Assembly: GCA_964304625.1 (NCBI GenBank)
Contig: OZ199840.1
Location: 3,410,001-3,474,000, forward strand
Source: Kudoa neothunni
Taxonomy: Eukaryota > Cnidaria
Reading direction: 5' to 3'
DNA length: 64,000 nt
The translations under genes were made by a program, and so were the position numbers. The first letter of the stretch is position 1. Each line of letters begins with the position of its first letter. The notes beneath the pieces are model-generated. The model searched no databases. It was not told the origin of the DNA and saw nothing but the letters and a program-made list of their open reading frames with translations. This document shows, piece after piece, positions 24,261 through 37,495 of the stretch.

Positions 24261-24570
24261 TGTGTAAAAAAATAATTAATTGAGGAGTAAAAAATATTGT
24301 TAAATTTAAAAGAGTAGAACCATTGGAATATTGTATTAATTACGCCAAATAATCTCAAACTAATCTCGATTATGACATTATCGGGATATATCGACGTTCT
24401 CCGTAAGTGTTTACAAAATTAAAGTAACGTTATCGACTAATAAACAACTCATTTAAAATTGGAGAATAAAAAAACCAAAATAAGCACAAAAATTAATTTT
24501 GGCATTATAACAGAATTTCGAGGCATAGGTGGAGAAATAAGACTTGCAGCAATTATGACACCATTTAGAG

Positions 24571-26048
24571 CAGTGTTTCCCTACAGGGGGTGCGGGAGTC
24601 ATTCTGGAATAAATTTAAAAATTAACCTTAGTTTATCCGCTTCGTAATTTTCGTTAATCCCCGTACAAATCATGTGAGGACGTAAATCTTCTAATAACAT
24701 TTTTGGTTGTTTTGATATCAATTATATTCTATTAAAAAACGAGACATGACAATTTATTTAATTTATTCTGTTTGATTCTACGAAATAGCGCAATAAAGTA
24801 ATAGTTTATATTAAGCCTATTCAGCTTACAAAATCTACCGCTATGTTCATGTAAAATTATAACTTTATTATCTTTCAAAATAACATATTTATATGCTTAA
24901 GCTGTAAGTAGGTTGTCAGCATTTTTGTGTTCTTAGAAATAATCTATATCCATAAAAATAAGACCACGATGCAATTTTAACTTTGTCTTCTGTCTAAATT
25001 TGAGATCCATCATTTAATCGTGTAATTTTCATTGTTACGTTTCAAGTTTTACTTTAAAATTTGTACCTATCCTCTGATATAAATCTAAGTAAAATTATTC
25101 TTTAAAATATAGGTAAATCAAGGATCCAGCATTCATTTATACATATAAATAAATGAAGGACAGTTTTAACAATATGTATTAGTTATTTTTGTTCAAATAT
25201 ATTTAGAAGGCATATTTTTTGAATCTATTGAAGTTTTGTTAACTCACCACCTCAAAATTTAAGTCAACACATGACTCAATATTGAATAAGGCAGTTGCCA
25301 GATTTATTCAGCACAAGATAGTATACGAAACAAGCTAATCGATTTTATTATATACATATAATAAGTATTGGAATTTATTAAACATCGGAAACGATTTTCA
25401 GGTTTCATAATTCAACATGATGTCCTGCTTTGAATTACTTATGAAAAACCAGCGAGAGCAAGAGAGCCGAAAAATCAAATAAATATTAAATAACAATTGA
25501 TTTTGAAATAATGTTTCTTGTGAACTATACGAATTGGCTATTTTTATTCGGCTTGTTTAATCTTCATCTTTAAGTACAGAACTTATTAAGTGACCATACT
25601 TTTTATAGTTTGGTATTACTCTTTTATTTATTTTTTGCGTCTAATATTTTGGAATAATTATAATAACATAATTTATTATAATTATTTATCACTTTACATA
25701 AGAATGGTATATATAAGCAGGAATGAATAATAGCTCCAATCATTGAGTATTAAGTCATGAATAGTGAAAAGATAATGTTCATCCCTTTTCAATTATGCAT
25801 AGAAAATTGAGATAACCAAAACATTTCAATTTTAATTTATTTTAGAAGTAACTGGGAAAATTTGTAAGTTAAAATATAAACTAAAATAATACAGATTATA
25901 ATTTAAATATATTTTTCATTGGTATTATTATTTTCGTATTCAAATAAAAAGTATAATTGAGTCTTTACATTCACATGGAGGAGGGGGTACGAAGTGAACG
26001 CAGAAATTACGATGGGGATACGGGTGTAAAATTTGTAGGGAAACACTG
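24571..26048. mobile_element. hAT-type non-autonomous element, 1.48 kb
   Basis: The inverted termini agree over CAGTGTTTCCCTACA (24571) and TGTAGGGAAACACTG (ending 26048). The match extends outward to TAGAG/CTCTA. A GGGGGTGCGGG patch at one end and GGAGGGGGTACG/GATACGGG near the other are typical of hAT ends. The interior has no long reading frame. No clean 8-base duplication is seen. Confidence 0.75.
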
Positions 26049-26754
26049 CTCTATACCTTTTTCTATAACCTGTTTGTTGGTTTCTAAAATATTATTTTTA
26101 ACCGCAGTATATACGCGCCTAAGTAAACGACTATGTATAGATTGAAAATCACTGTGATATTCATTACGCGAATGTGGAATGTGGATTTGGGTATCCTATA
26201 CTAAAGTTCAGCAATGAGACGCATTTAAAAATCCTTACTTTAAGGAATCCTAAAAATAGGGGAGAAATTAACAATTAGACTTAAAAAATGTATTTAATTA
26301 AAGTTCATTACATCTTTTGTTTTTGAAACGTCCAGTAACCTTTTAAAATTTAAATAGGCATTTTTATAATCCGATTTTAACATTTTAGTGGATATTCACG
26401 CTGTTTTCATCTCGATTGGACATGATCGCGTGTTGATCGTGAAATAGTGTACTTAAAATTTAATAGATTTAAATACTATTCATTGTGTAGTTACTATAAT
26501 ATTATAAGGGTGTTACTATTCATAGAATTTACATGATGTTTTTTTGTTAACAAACTTATTTAAAATAATAAAAATAACACACGGAAACATTTTTCAACAT
26601 GTGAAAGTTTATGCTGCTCGAAAAGTATCACAAACACATAGAAGGGCTAGAATAATAACAACTTAAATCTACTTAAAAATATTTAAAATCTATCTATTAA
26701 CTTCATACATAAGCTACGGGTGGAGTGATCAAGCATTGCATTATCACTGATGAA
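26049..26754. other. No gene recognised
   Basis: AT-rich spacer between the hAT-type element and the tRNA-derived SINE. Confidence 0.4.
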
Positions 26755-26930
26755 GACATAGTTCGGTGGCGTGACGGTTGGAGACATTATCCGAAGGTAT
26801 TGAGTTCAACCCCGCTGTCGCTCAGCTTACCGTCTCGGTACGAGTCACTATATATTCCTCAATGGAAGCTGTTGGTACATTGAGATTACACTCCAATATG
26901 TATTTTCACTTGAAATTATAGTTCAGCCAT
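26755..26930 (+). repeat. tRNA-derived SINE
   Basis: An A-box-like GTGGCGTGACGGTTGGAG and, about 30 bases on, a B box GAGTTCAACCCCG stand at Pol III spacing. They are followed by an unrelated body (CGTCTCGGTACGAGTCAC and so on). No poly-A tail or target duplication was defined, so the end at 26930 is approximate. Confidence 0.6.
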
Positions 26931-26954
26931 ACAGAGGAGGTTGAATTAGGCTTA

Positions 26955-28140
26955 ACTAGCTGGAACTGCCCAGCGTTGCTTGGGGAAGATTTCGCCTAGA
27001 GGCATTTTTTAATAGCATTCAAAAAATATATTGAAATCTCGAATTAACCCATAGAAACAAAATAACCAAAAATTTTTAAATAACTTACTATAACGACTTG
27101 GATTATGCAATTTAAATTATGATAATTTCTGTGAAGGAAAGTATTAATCCCTGCGTCCATTTAAAAATTTCGTGGCTCGGCATCAACGCTAAACAAGTTA
27201 AGGTCAACGTTGTATTTATTTTTAATTCCGAATTATTTAAATCCCGTTAAAGTGTTATCTAAAACGTTATTTTTTGGCCCGGAGGATTTTTAAAAGTCGA
27301 ATTCTGGCCTGACTCGGTTACTGGGTGCACCACTAACTTTTTAAGAGATAAAAAAATAAAAGAGATAGAAGAAAACTTATGAAAATTAATCGATATTGCT
27401 AAAATTAGCATCGTTTAGCTCGGCATAAACATACATGCGCTTCTATCATAAACAGCCACAAATTGCGTCGATTTCAACATGAACAATTTAAATAATTTGG
27501 TGAAATAAAAGTACAACCATCCGCATTGAACTTAATCACGTAAAGTAAAACTTAGCGGACAATTTAATGAAACCTATGAACGCAGTATTTCCATTATAAC
27601 GCCTCAATCAACGTAACTTTAACGTTCTCCACGAATTCGTTATTTATGAAACATATATAGATACTTTAACACATTGAAAACCATTAATAGAACTTATAAA
27701 ATATACTTATCAAGTCATATACGTTAAAACTCCGCAAATAAGGAGTGTGTTTAAACAAACACTCAAATAGAAACGCCAACCTTATATATAAAGATAGATA
27801 GAAGAAATTAATGAACATATGATGGAGCATATAAAGGAGATAGTTAACTTCAACCGACCATAACCATGAAATAAGCAAGTGCTAATTCTATAGTTGAACT
27901 CATTTAATCCGAAAACAAACTTTAAATCGACAAAATCACTATTTCATAAATACTTTTTGGAAACTTTCGTCGTCCGAAAACAATTAAACGATTTGTTTAA
28001 ATATCGCAAATTTATAAAAATTTTATATATGGCTCTCTATAAGGACAAAATTATCCACACATGCGTACCTAGGGGCATACACACACAAACAAACATACCG
28101 ACAGCCCTCTTATATATATATATATATATATATATAAGGA
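26955..28140 (-). mobile_element. Helitron-like element with both termini
   Basis: Read on the minus strand, it begins A|TCCTTATATATATA at 28140. Then come GGGCTGTCGGTATGTTTG and GTGTGTGTATGC. It finishes with a GC hairpin (CCCAAGC-AAC-GCTGGG) about ten bases before CTAGT at 26955, followed by T. Insertion between A and T, no inverted repeats, a hairpin and a CTAGT end are the standard Helitron signature. At about 1.19 kb without a helicase frame, it is non-autonomous. A TA-dinucleotide tract has expanded just inside the 5' end (28110-28136). Confidence 0.75.
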
Positions 28141-29136
28141 TAATAGTCGGGGATTAATTAACAGGTGTGAAATGTATATGACGCGAAAGTTCTTGTGGGA
28201 TAGGGTTTAGTGGTTTCGAAAAAACGAGGATGTTTACTGAGGTACATAACTACCGAGGGAGACTAAGAGAGGAAGGGTAGATGTTATTCGTGTTGCTGTG
28301 CATACAGCTTTGCTGGATATGGATTACAAATCATAACTCCATTAAATAATAAGTTGCGCCTGATTTTTATCTTTGTAAACATAAAAAACTCCATTCCATA
28401 ATAAAATGAGCTGAGAGTTGGACCATTTATGCCAAAAAATTGACTGCTTATCATTATTGTTGAAGAATAACTAGAAATACTTTAACAACAATTTTAAATT
28501 CTCTCTTATGACGTGAAAGAATTATTTCTATAGTTGAGTTTGAAGGTTTGATAGAAATTTAAATACTCGATACATTCAGGAGTGACACAAAAGATATTAT
28601 GTTTTTCAATTTATGGATCCACTGGAAACCTCATTGGGAATTTGAAGCAACAAATATATTGAACCTGAACTAAAATTTCATTTTTTCAATTAAACCAATA
28701 CCATTACTGGGGCAACAAAGAAAACGATTCAACCTATCTTATAACTGAGACACACACAATAGTAATAGAAGTGACACGAGAGGAAAAGAAAATAACCTAT
28801 CGATTGTATTCGTTGATATAAATCATTTAAAGGGTGAGAATTTTTTTTATATAGAGCTAGAGCCGTGGTTGGACATTCATAAAGTGTTAGTTCTAGTTAA
28901 ATGGATAAAGTGGATCGATTGAATGGTTTTGTAACCAACGACCTGTTGGTGCTGTTTTGGTGACTGATCCCAAACCAGGATGCCAATTTAAAGATATAAT
29001 TTATCAATAACATTCTTAGGCAATGTTATTTTGGTAGGTGACTTTGTAATATATTGTTTGAGGGTTGTTTTTAAATTCCAATTCTGGAGAACCTGAATTA
29101 GACTTGAACCCACACTTACATTGGTTCGGCTAATCG
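28141..29136. other. Spacer upstream of the carboxypeptidase, no gene seen
   Basis: A GC-richer patch at 28160-28330 has short open stretches without recognisable similarity and may be a transposon scrap. Confidence 0.4.
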
Positions 29137-30933
29137 ATGGCAAATACAATCTTTGGCGGTTCTGTGTGGTTTGCTGTTCCATTATTGTGTTTTATCACAT
29201 TGAAAATCCATGTATATACGTTAGAAACTGTAGAATATGGGAGCGAATCGATTCCCTCTATAAATTCGGCTGATTTTAAATCCGCTAGCGGTCTGCTTGA
29301 GTTTTTCTACCATGATTTTGAAAAAATGACCTTATATATACAACGGCTGTCACATCAATATCCTCAGATAACTAGGTTATATTCGGTGGGTAATTCGGTG
29401 GAAGGAAGAGCACTTTGGGTTCTCGAAATTACCGAAAATCCAGGCGTACATGTTCTACTTAAACCCGAATTTAAATATATTGCCAATATGCATGGTAACG
29501 AAGCTGTGGGTAGAGAACTTTTGTTGGATTTGGCAACCTATTTTTGTAAAAACTACTACTCAAATTACACTGTTAATTATCTCCCTCACAGATGTAATCT
29601 AATAATGGGTTATAGATCAGGAAACTTTTACAAGAAACACGGATTCATTTGATGATATCAATGAATCCGGATGGTTTCGAAAAATCAAACAACAACGGAA
29701 GAGTTAATTGGATTATTGGCAGAAATAATGCTCGGGATGTGGATCTAAACAGAAACTTCCCCGATATATTTGATATAAAGAAAGGCAACATACCGGTGGC
29801 CCAACCTGAGACGTCCAACGTTATCAACTGGATGAACTCGATACCTTTTGTGTTGTCAGCCAATTTGCATGGAGGAAGTCTTGTGGCCAACTATCCCTAT
29901 GACAATAACTATGAGGGTGTCGTAAAAGAGACGCCCACCGATGACAACGACATTTTTGTTTTTCTAGCTACCACATACTCTTTCACTCATCCAACAATGC
30001 ATAGTGATACACCCCCCTGGGAATGTACAGATGTTATGCCGGATCGATTTCGTAATGGAATCACCAACGGTGCTGCTTGGTATAATGTTCCTAATGGAAT
30101 GCAAGATTTTAATTATGCATTTTCCAACTGTTTTGATATCACACTTGAACTTGGTTGTAACAAATTTCCCCCGGAAAAACTTCTTCCAAACTACTGGGAA
30201 GATAATAGGGACGCTTTAATATTATTTATAATGCAGGTATATAAAATTTGGGACTCGAAATAATAATCGAAACTGAATTATTTAATATAAAATCTATTAG
30301 ATTCATCGTGGAATCAAAGGGATTGTGACAGATCTGGATGGACGACCTTTGTCAGGTGTGAGTGTGAATGTTGAGGGAAGATACCACACTATCAGCTCAA
30401 CCAATTATGGAGATTATTTCCGACTTCTTTTACCTGGCAGCTATAGGATTAAATTCTCTAAAATTTCATTCGAACCAACAACTATCGAAGTATTATTAAC
30501 TAATTCGAATCCTATCGTTGTGTACAATATCACAATGACCCCTCAACAAATGCAACCAATGAAAGCATACCCGGACAATCCCAGGAAAAAAAATATTTTT
30601 CCACATAACAAAAATCATCTTTTGGTCAGAAATGCTGACAAAAAACCCAGTATAATATCAAAAGTACAGAATATAATTATTGTGTTTTTAGAGAAGGTGG
30701 ATTCAATTAGAAGGCGAAAAAAGTTTATGACCAATCATCTAATGAAATCTTTATTTAAGGATAAAAAAGATAATATATTGGTGAAAAATGAAGATAAAAA
30801 GAATAGTAAGAAATTTAAAGAGATAACAACTTTTATGTTATTATTAGAGAAATCGAATTTCAATCAAAAGAAAAAGTTTATGAAAAATCATTTAGAGTGG
30901 TCCGTATTTAAAGATCAAAGACAAGCTGCCTAA
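29137..30933 (+). CDS. Secreted M14 metallocarboxypeptidase (N/E subfamily) with repeated basic tail
   Basis: A zinc carboxypeptidase that removes C-terminal basic residues from peptides, probably in the secretory pathway or outside the cell. Three exons, 29137-29571, 29616-30236 and 30301-30933 (introns 44 and 64 bases), give 562 residues. The N-terminus has a signal-like segment (WFAVPLLCFITLKI). The zinc site HGNEAVGRELL (H-x-x-E), MNPDGFE, DVDLNRNFPD (substrate Arg), the later zinc His in NLHGGSLVANYPYD and the catalytic Glu in TLELGCNKFPP are all present. A transthyretin-like domain follows (GIKGIVTDLDGRPLSGVSV to about residue 465). The last 95 residues are unusual: two diverged copies of a 50-residue lysine-rich unit, each ending FMTNHLMKSLFKD / FMKNHLEWSVFKD. 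Closest to CPE/CPM/CPN/CPD; the exact member is unclear. Confidence 0.93.
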
Positions 30934-32207
30934 TATATCAGCATTAGCTAGGTTTAATTTTCTTGTTTGAATGCCAAATCTACTTTTTTTAAAATTATTT
31001 GCGTTTTTATTCAATTATCAAACATATTTAACACTCGTGCAGAGACTGAAGTATGTCTAACCCATATATGGTGGGATCTTTATTATCAGTGATATTTTCG
31101 CTGTTCAGTTTAAATTTATAAGAATTTCAATAAATCTCTTTATTAGGTTTTATTAAAAAGACGTCACTTTGATAATAACGAATCTGTTCATTAACTTGGG
31201 TTTGTGCATGTGAAAACTATAAATAATCGATATCATTTATTTTTACTCCAGAGAAAGTATCTCTACACATATTCAAAAAGTGTGTGTTTGAAGTCATAAA
31301 ATATAATTTCCGCTTTCAAAAGTTACACTATTAGAGAAAAATATGAGTTACTGTTCAAAATATCCAAATGACACTAAAATATTACCGGTAGTTAAAAAAA
31401 CTTCTTTTTTAACCAAACTGAAACTAAAAAATTATTTAATTTCATTTATATTTGAAGATACATAAAAATTAGCATAACTTGGTTTGGTCAAAAACTACCA
31501 TTTTATATAAACTTAGAAAATCTAAATGTAAAAAAATTGATTTCCTGGCGTTAAAATAAACATAGAATTATTTGTTAATTATGGGAACTAATAGTTTTCG
31601 ATAAAGTAAAATATGAGATTAAATTAATTTATTATTTAAAGAAATAATTCTAAATCCAAATACTCGTTACATCTAGATTCATTTTAAAGTTTATAAGGTG
31701 GATTATGGATATTTTGCACGCAGTAAAATAATATATTTGAATTTGAGTTCTAATCAAAGAAAATTTATTTATAAATGTTAAATAATGTATAATATACACA
31801 TTTAAGAAGCAAAATAATGCGAGAAATTTTATATTCTGTTTATATAATTAACGATTAATATTTATTGTTTTCCTTTTTTTTTTCGAATCCTCCAAAAAGT
31901 GTACAATAAGCAACATTGATTGTTGATAAATACGCAACAATTTCATGTGCTAACTGTTTATAATTTCGGGAGATATTATTAATCAAAAAATCATCACCTT
32001 ATGTTTAATCAAAACCATTTTTATTAAACTTTAAATATAATATCCATTGAAATTTTGAATATGTATTAAATAAAAATAATTATTTAAAATTATATGCTCA
32101 TAAACAAAGAAATTTCAGTATTTGAAAGAAACGAATATAAAATTTATCAAGAAAAAGTACAAGAAGAAAAACTCGATCCAAATAAAACAAGCCAATTTAA
32201 ATTGGGT
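30934..32207. other. Intergenic, no gene seen
   Basis: Very AT-rich spacer between the convergent carboxypeptidase and Munc18 genes. Confidence 0.45.
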
Positions 32208-35200
32208 TTATAATTTAGAAATATTCTTAATAAAAATATCAGGTGTCAGCAATTGTGTGGACCCAATAACTGTGTCATAATTATTTTCAACACCAACCTC
32301 ATGGGCACATCTGATTTCGGAGAACGTTAGACCACCAACAACAAAAACGATAACTCTGCTATCGTTCGTTTTTGACGTTTTGCTAGAGTTATCTTGTTTC
32401 CACTTGCCAAATTGGAAACGGCTTCCTCCTCCTGAATTGCTATTCTAAATAGCAGTAATGAGCTAAAAAGCGACACCAACCTAAAAATTACTCTAGCGTC
32501 ACCATCGTTGTTGTCGGAGGTAGAAATCTCAACAAATTCTTTGTTAGAAATTTTTTTTGAGATAACTTCCTTCATAATCATCTTCAGAGGCGGTACGAAA
32601 CGGGAAAGACTGTATCCACCCTCGACGTATTCTTGTGGACGATATAAAGATTTGGATACATTATCATTTTCCATAACTCTGAGATTCATTTTGTTAAATT
32701 TTGTAAATATAGTTTTGTCATTTTTGAGTTTTCCATGTTCAATAATCTAATTAGACAAAATAAGAGTCAAGAAGGCAGTGCAGTGTGTAAGCATCCATTA
32801 TTGATGTTGTTTCTCCATTTGGAGTCTAACCACCATATCACATCCGTTAGCCAAAAAACTATTTTTAACCATTTATCTATAAAATAAGCCAGAACAACCT
32901 CGTTTCATAATACAAAGGATAAAAATCTTCATTACTTCTTTATATTATCAATTTTTTTGGATCAAGACAAAATTATAGTTATTGTTCAATACCAACCATG
33001 GCTGATAAGATTTTTTATTAATTATTTGAAAAGATGGACAATAATATCTGCGGATTGAAAAAACAGCTGATATCTGATATTTTACGATTAAATTTGAAGC
33101 TTATATTATAAAACTGAATTTTATACAAAACATAAAATTATTCGAATTCCACTAATACTTTGATGCCAATATTACATACATATCTTCCAAATTTTATAAA
33201 TATATACATATATCCTAATATATAAAGTAGTAGTTTCAGTATGTTTGTCATAAGCACACACACACACACAATGAAATTTTTACCCCTTATAAACAGATAT
33301 CTATGGACCAATAATAGTTTAATTTATCGAAAAAATTCTTTAAATGCCATTAAATCTTTGAAAGCTTAAAAAGGATTTGTAAATTATATTAAAATTTTGA
33401 AATATAACAATAAGGTTCACGTTGGCCGAATTAATGATTAATATATAGCGCACATGCCATAATATAATAGATTAAAAACTCAAAATATTAGGACCGCGTC
33501 CTTAGATTCCATTAGAGCGAACTACTAAATTGAACATTCGCTAATAAAGTTCGATATAAAAATTATAATTTTACCATATATAATTAATCAAATTATTTAG
33601 ATTGATATTAACGTGATTCGTAGCTATTTGCCAGAACGAGCGTATTTAAATTTATATTGGGTATTAATTTGAGCAATATAAATTGACTATCACAAGTTTT
33701 CGTCAAGCTATATATTTGTTTCTAGCTGTATAGTCTCCTTAAACTTATTGTGAACATCATTTCGCCAACCACAATTTTTAAAAGAATGACTCCAATTTTT
33801 TATTTTAAATAATTCTATGAATTAACTGAAATCATTCATATATTTGTTTTAATAATTTAAACGATTTTTTAATGAAAAACATCCCCCTTGCATAACTCTT
33901 CGTTAGGCAATTCTCATTAATATTTGATAATTTAAGACCGTTAAAACTCAATAATAGATTCAAAAACAAATGTCACTATTTTATTTAGTTATTTCCATTT
34001 AGATATTAATATTCTTAAATATATTAAAATAGCTAATCCCTTTAATACATAAAAATAATTTCAAATAACTTCGCGCGCATAATTTGAACCATCTCATAAA
34101 AAATCATTTCAGCAGCTAATTTAATATCTAATCAATTTAGTTAATTAAAAAAATGATATACAGATAACATCACGAAAACAAACTAGACTTTCGAATTAAA
34201 AGTTCAATCATTGAATCATTTTAAAGAACCCTTGAGTTGAATTTTGGCTAATTATAACTATACATTTACGAATTAACTGAAATCCCGAATTTCCTCGAAA
34301 AAATGTTGTATTTCCGTTTCATTTTTAAAATTCCTCTCGAATTAATAATAAAAGGACCAATTTCATATCTATTTCGGTATTATTTCAATATGCGTAAAAT
34401 ACTTACAAAAGTAACTAGGAATCAATTATTTATTGGTGTATACAAATTTAATCTCATGCATGTTTTTTTAATAATTGTTGTTAAATTCTAGCCTATTCTT
34501 ACAGTTATACGGGGGGGGGGGAATTATTAAATATATAAGCTACACAAAAATATATGTTATAGGTAATATTATGACGGGAACCCCTTAAATTTAAAATAGT
34601 AAAACGCACACGCAATTAAGAAATTAAAATTTTTAATCCCGCGATGACCAATGACCACACATACATATAAATGAAAAACAACAGTTTGTTACAAATATAT
34701 TATTCTGAAATTGAATAGCTGATTAATATTTAAGTAAATAATTAAAAAAACACAATGGATTTAAACATATAAGACAACAAGATATTTCTTTGTATTGTAA
34801 TATTGTATATATCGAAAATATTGAATAATCATTAATAACTCGTATAACATCATAGGAAGCAGTAAACAATATGAAAATCAAAACCAATTAATATAAGCAG
34901 GTGAAACTATTCTATTCCTATTCTAGAATCAATACGTAAAAATAAACATTAATTTGGTGGGGATCGATTAAATTTCAACGGATGTGAACATGATATTTTG
35001 ACTCGAATAGTAACTAAAAATTATATACCTTATCCAAGTTATCCTGGATGAGACCATCCTTCTTCGAAAGAGCATATAAAAGAATAACACGTAACTTCTC
35101 TTCGTTTGAATAATTTCCTTGAAGTATGGGCAACATGTGCCCGACAGGATCGGTGACAACTTCGCCATTTTTGTTGGTACCAGTGGCAATATCCTGTTCG

Positions 35201-36440
35201 ATGGCGCACAAGTTTTCCAATTTTCTGCTTTCAAATTGATTGTAACAGGATTCCGCCAAATGAAGTAGCACCTAAATTAAAGTGAATTGTCAGCTACACC
35301 GAAGATCAACTACCTGATATCTGTTAAGTTCGGCTTTATATTGCGGCAACTTGGACAACATAACTTTCAAATCTTGCAGTGATCCTTTGTTAGCGGGCAA
35401 TTTCATTTTGTTCTGCGACGCCAGCTCTTTTATTTTCCCAGGAACCTGACGATGAGAATGTGAGATTTATTTTTTTTCGTTTGAGGAAAACAATCAACAA
35501 ATTACCAACTGCAAAACATCTGCAATATGTTTGTAGGCGATTTGTGACCACATCTCATTGGATTCGTCGAGAAAACTTGTAGTTTCAACCCCATTCAAAT
35601 TTTTATACACATAAACATTATCGGTAAGGTTGAGAATGTCTGCTGCCATTGCTTGAAGAGTGAGCTCATGAACCAACGGAGTCATTCCATCGTAACTTCG
35701 GTCCAGTAGAATAAGGGTGGTAGGTTTGTTTGGGATATCGCTGCTGTTGGTCACAAGCTCAAAACCTTTCAACTTTTCCGATATAATGTTGACTAATTTG
35801 CAACAACTGTCGGAGTTTTTCTGAGCAACCACTGTAGGTTTGCAATTCAATGTGACACAAACATATGCCAGTTGTTCGCCTAATTTTTCCAAATATTTGC
35901 TTAAATCCTTGTTCGTGGCACTATTTCAGACGACCATATAGTCACAAATATTTATGCAATATTAGATTGAGATTACCCATATAGAATACCATAGGAATCG
36001 GTAGTTTTGCAATCAGTAGTAAACACATTTCGACTATTGATAAAAAAATCAATATATGACTCGGAAAGGGTTTTTAGGCGTCTTATGAGATTAGAATTTT
36101 TTATAATATCAATCAAATTTCGATCCAAATGACTTGTACAAAATATATGCGCTCCTGAGTACAATGGCTTTTCAGCAGACTCGAAATCTTTCACCACTCT
36201 TTTGATGTTGGTTTCGGTTGGTGATATAAAATAGATAGCATCCATCTTAAGGGGTTGTCTATTTTTGGCCAACATCTCAACACTTGTTACACCACTATTG
36301 AGAATATCTTTCATTTTACACACCGACGATAACACTCCCAAACTGTATTCATCACATATGAGAAGACATCTAGCACTTCTATTTTCACATTCGATTATAT
36401 TTTTGGTTATACGGTTGAATGCTATTTGTTTTAAAGACAT
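32208..36440 (-). CDS. STXBP1: Sec1/Munc18 protein, syntaxin-binding (UNC-18 type)
   Basis: Binds syntaxin and SNARE bundles to allow vesicle fusion at the plasma membrane. Six exons fit in phase: 36440-35977, 35920-35506, 35445-35314, 35271-35029, 32746-32492 and 32444-32208, totalling 581 residues, the normal family length. Four introns are 41-60 bases; the fourth is 2282 bases. Landmarks are LSSVCKMKDILNSGVTSVE near the N-terminus, TLILLDRSYDGMTPLVHELT, VMLSKLPQYKAELNRYQ, IATGTNKNGE and VILLYALSKKDGLIQDNLDK. Further on are GYSLSRFVPPLKMIMKEVIS and the C-terminal VIVFVVGGLTFSEIRCAHEV and VIGSTQLLTPD. The domain 3 region just before the end has a G/S/K-rich linker. UNC-18/STXBP1-3 class is clear; which vertebrate paralogue it matches is not decidable by eye. 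Confidence 0.94.
33213..33272 (+). mobile_element. Helitron-like 5' terminus inside the Munc18 intron
   Basis: A|TCCTAATATATAAAGTAG is followed by TTTCAGTATGTTTGTC and a CA tract at 33255-33269, matching the 5' ends at 2750 and 28140. It lies antisense to the host gene. No 3' end was identified. Elsewhere the 2.3-kb intron is AT-rich with a run of G at 34510-34521. Confidence 0.45.
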
Positions 36441-37116
36441 AATTTTCTACACAAATACCCTAATCTTATTTAGGTGCGATGTTCCACGAGATGTTAATCG
36501 TTATTTGCGATGAGAGTGTCAGTTGCTGGGGTTTTGGTTATTTTTCGTTTATTATAATATCAAAGGATACGAAATTTTCTTGTAGATTGGTTTCTCGATT
36601 CATATATTTCAAATGTTTGTTAATTCATGAAATTTCTTAATCCTATAATTAGTTGTTAAGCTTAACAATTAATTTAAATAATTTTGCTCTTATGACACCC
36701 AATGTACATTTAAATATACTAAAATATACATGATAGAAATCGAAATCGTTAAAAAAACGATTTCGATAAGATTATAACGTTTGAAATATTTTACTTATTG
36801 CTAGGTTTTAAAATTAAAATTTTGTAGGTAGTTTCACCAAATTTCAATCGGAAGATATAAATTGAATGTTCCTAAATTATGCTGTAATTTAAAGTATGAG
36901 AATCAATATTGAATTTTTTTAAATTTTATAATGCAAGTTTATGGAAAAAATAGATTTTTAATTTAATATAATTATGGGATTAGTTAAAATGAAAAATAAT
37001 TTTTAATGAGATACGCATGCAAAATTGCTTGAATATTTAAAGATATGACAGTCTCATATGTAACAGATTTGAACACATCATAATGAATTACAACGTTCAA
37101 TCTGAAAAGTTAAAAT

Positions 37117-37495
37117 GTAGCTGCTCCACATCAAAAGAGAACGTTTGTGATGTGGAGCTAGGATGTTTCTAATCATGATGCCATCTCAGTCTCAGATGAC
37201 GGTATCATTATTTTAGGTAAAAACAAGGATGATCTTAAGTCGCAGGAATACTTTTCTGATGACGAAGAGCACTATTTTGATGAGAAAAAGTCTCAAACGT
37301 TCAGTAAAATACCTAAAAAGATTTTTTAGCTCTTCATTGCTTAACTGGATTTCCCGAGAAACTAATGCACATTCTGTTCAATGTGACGACTCCTTCAGAA
37401 TTGATGTGGTAGGGATGGAAAAATACATAGGTATTGTTATTTTAATTATTATTCTCAAAATACCGAGGATTCGTCGCTATTGGCAAAACAATTGA
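37117..37495 (+). mobile_element. piggyBac transposase N-terminal fragment with perfect hairpin
   Basis: A frame around 37195-37330 is acidic (DDEEHYFDEKKSQ), as at the N-terminus of piggyBac transposases. The frame ending at 37495 reads MEKYIGIVILIIILKIPRIR then RYW, the usual start of the core. A frame change separates them. Just upstream is a perfect 11-base inverted repeat, GCTCCACATCA (37123-37133) and TGATGTGGAGC (37148-37158), with a 14-base loop. The remaining 36441-37116 stretch shows nothing recognisable. Confidence 0.6.

Noticed and set aside
29594-29615. A 22-base intron in the carboxypeptidase
   Set aside because: It breaks the frame before the MNPDG motif; the 44-base intron 29572-29615 keeps it.
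34510-34521. Run of G as a regulatory or G-quadruplex element
   Set aside because: A single homopolymer inside an intron; more likely slippage or sequencing noise.
35014-35028. A 15-base intron in Munc18
   Set aside because: It leads to a stop after a few codons. The exon beginning at 32746 continues the family sequence exactly, so the intron is long.
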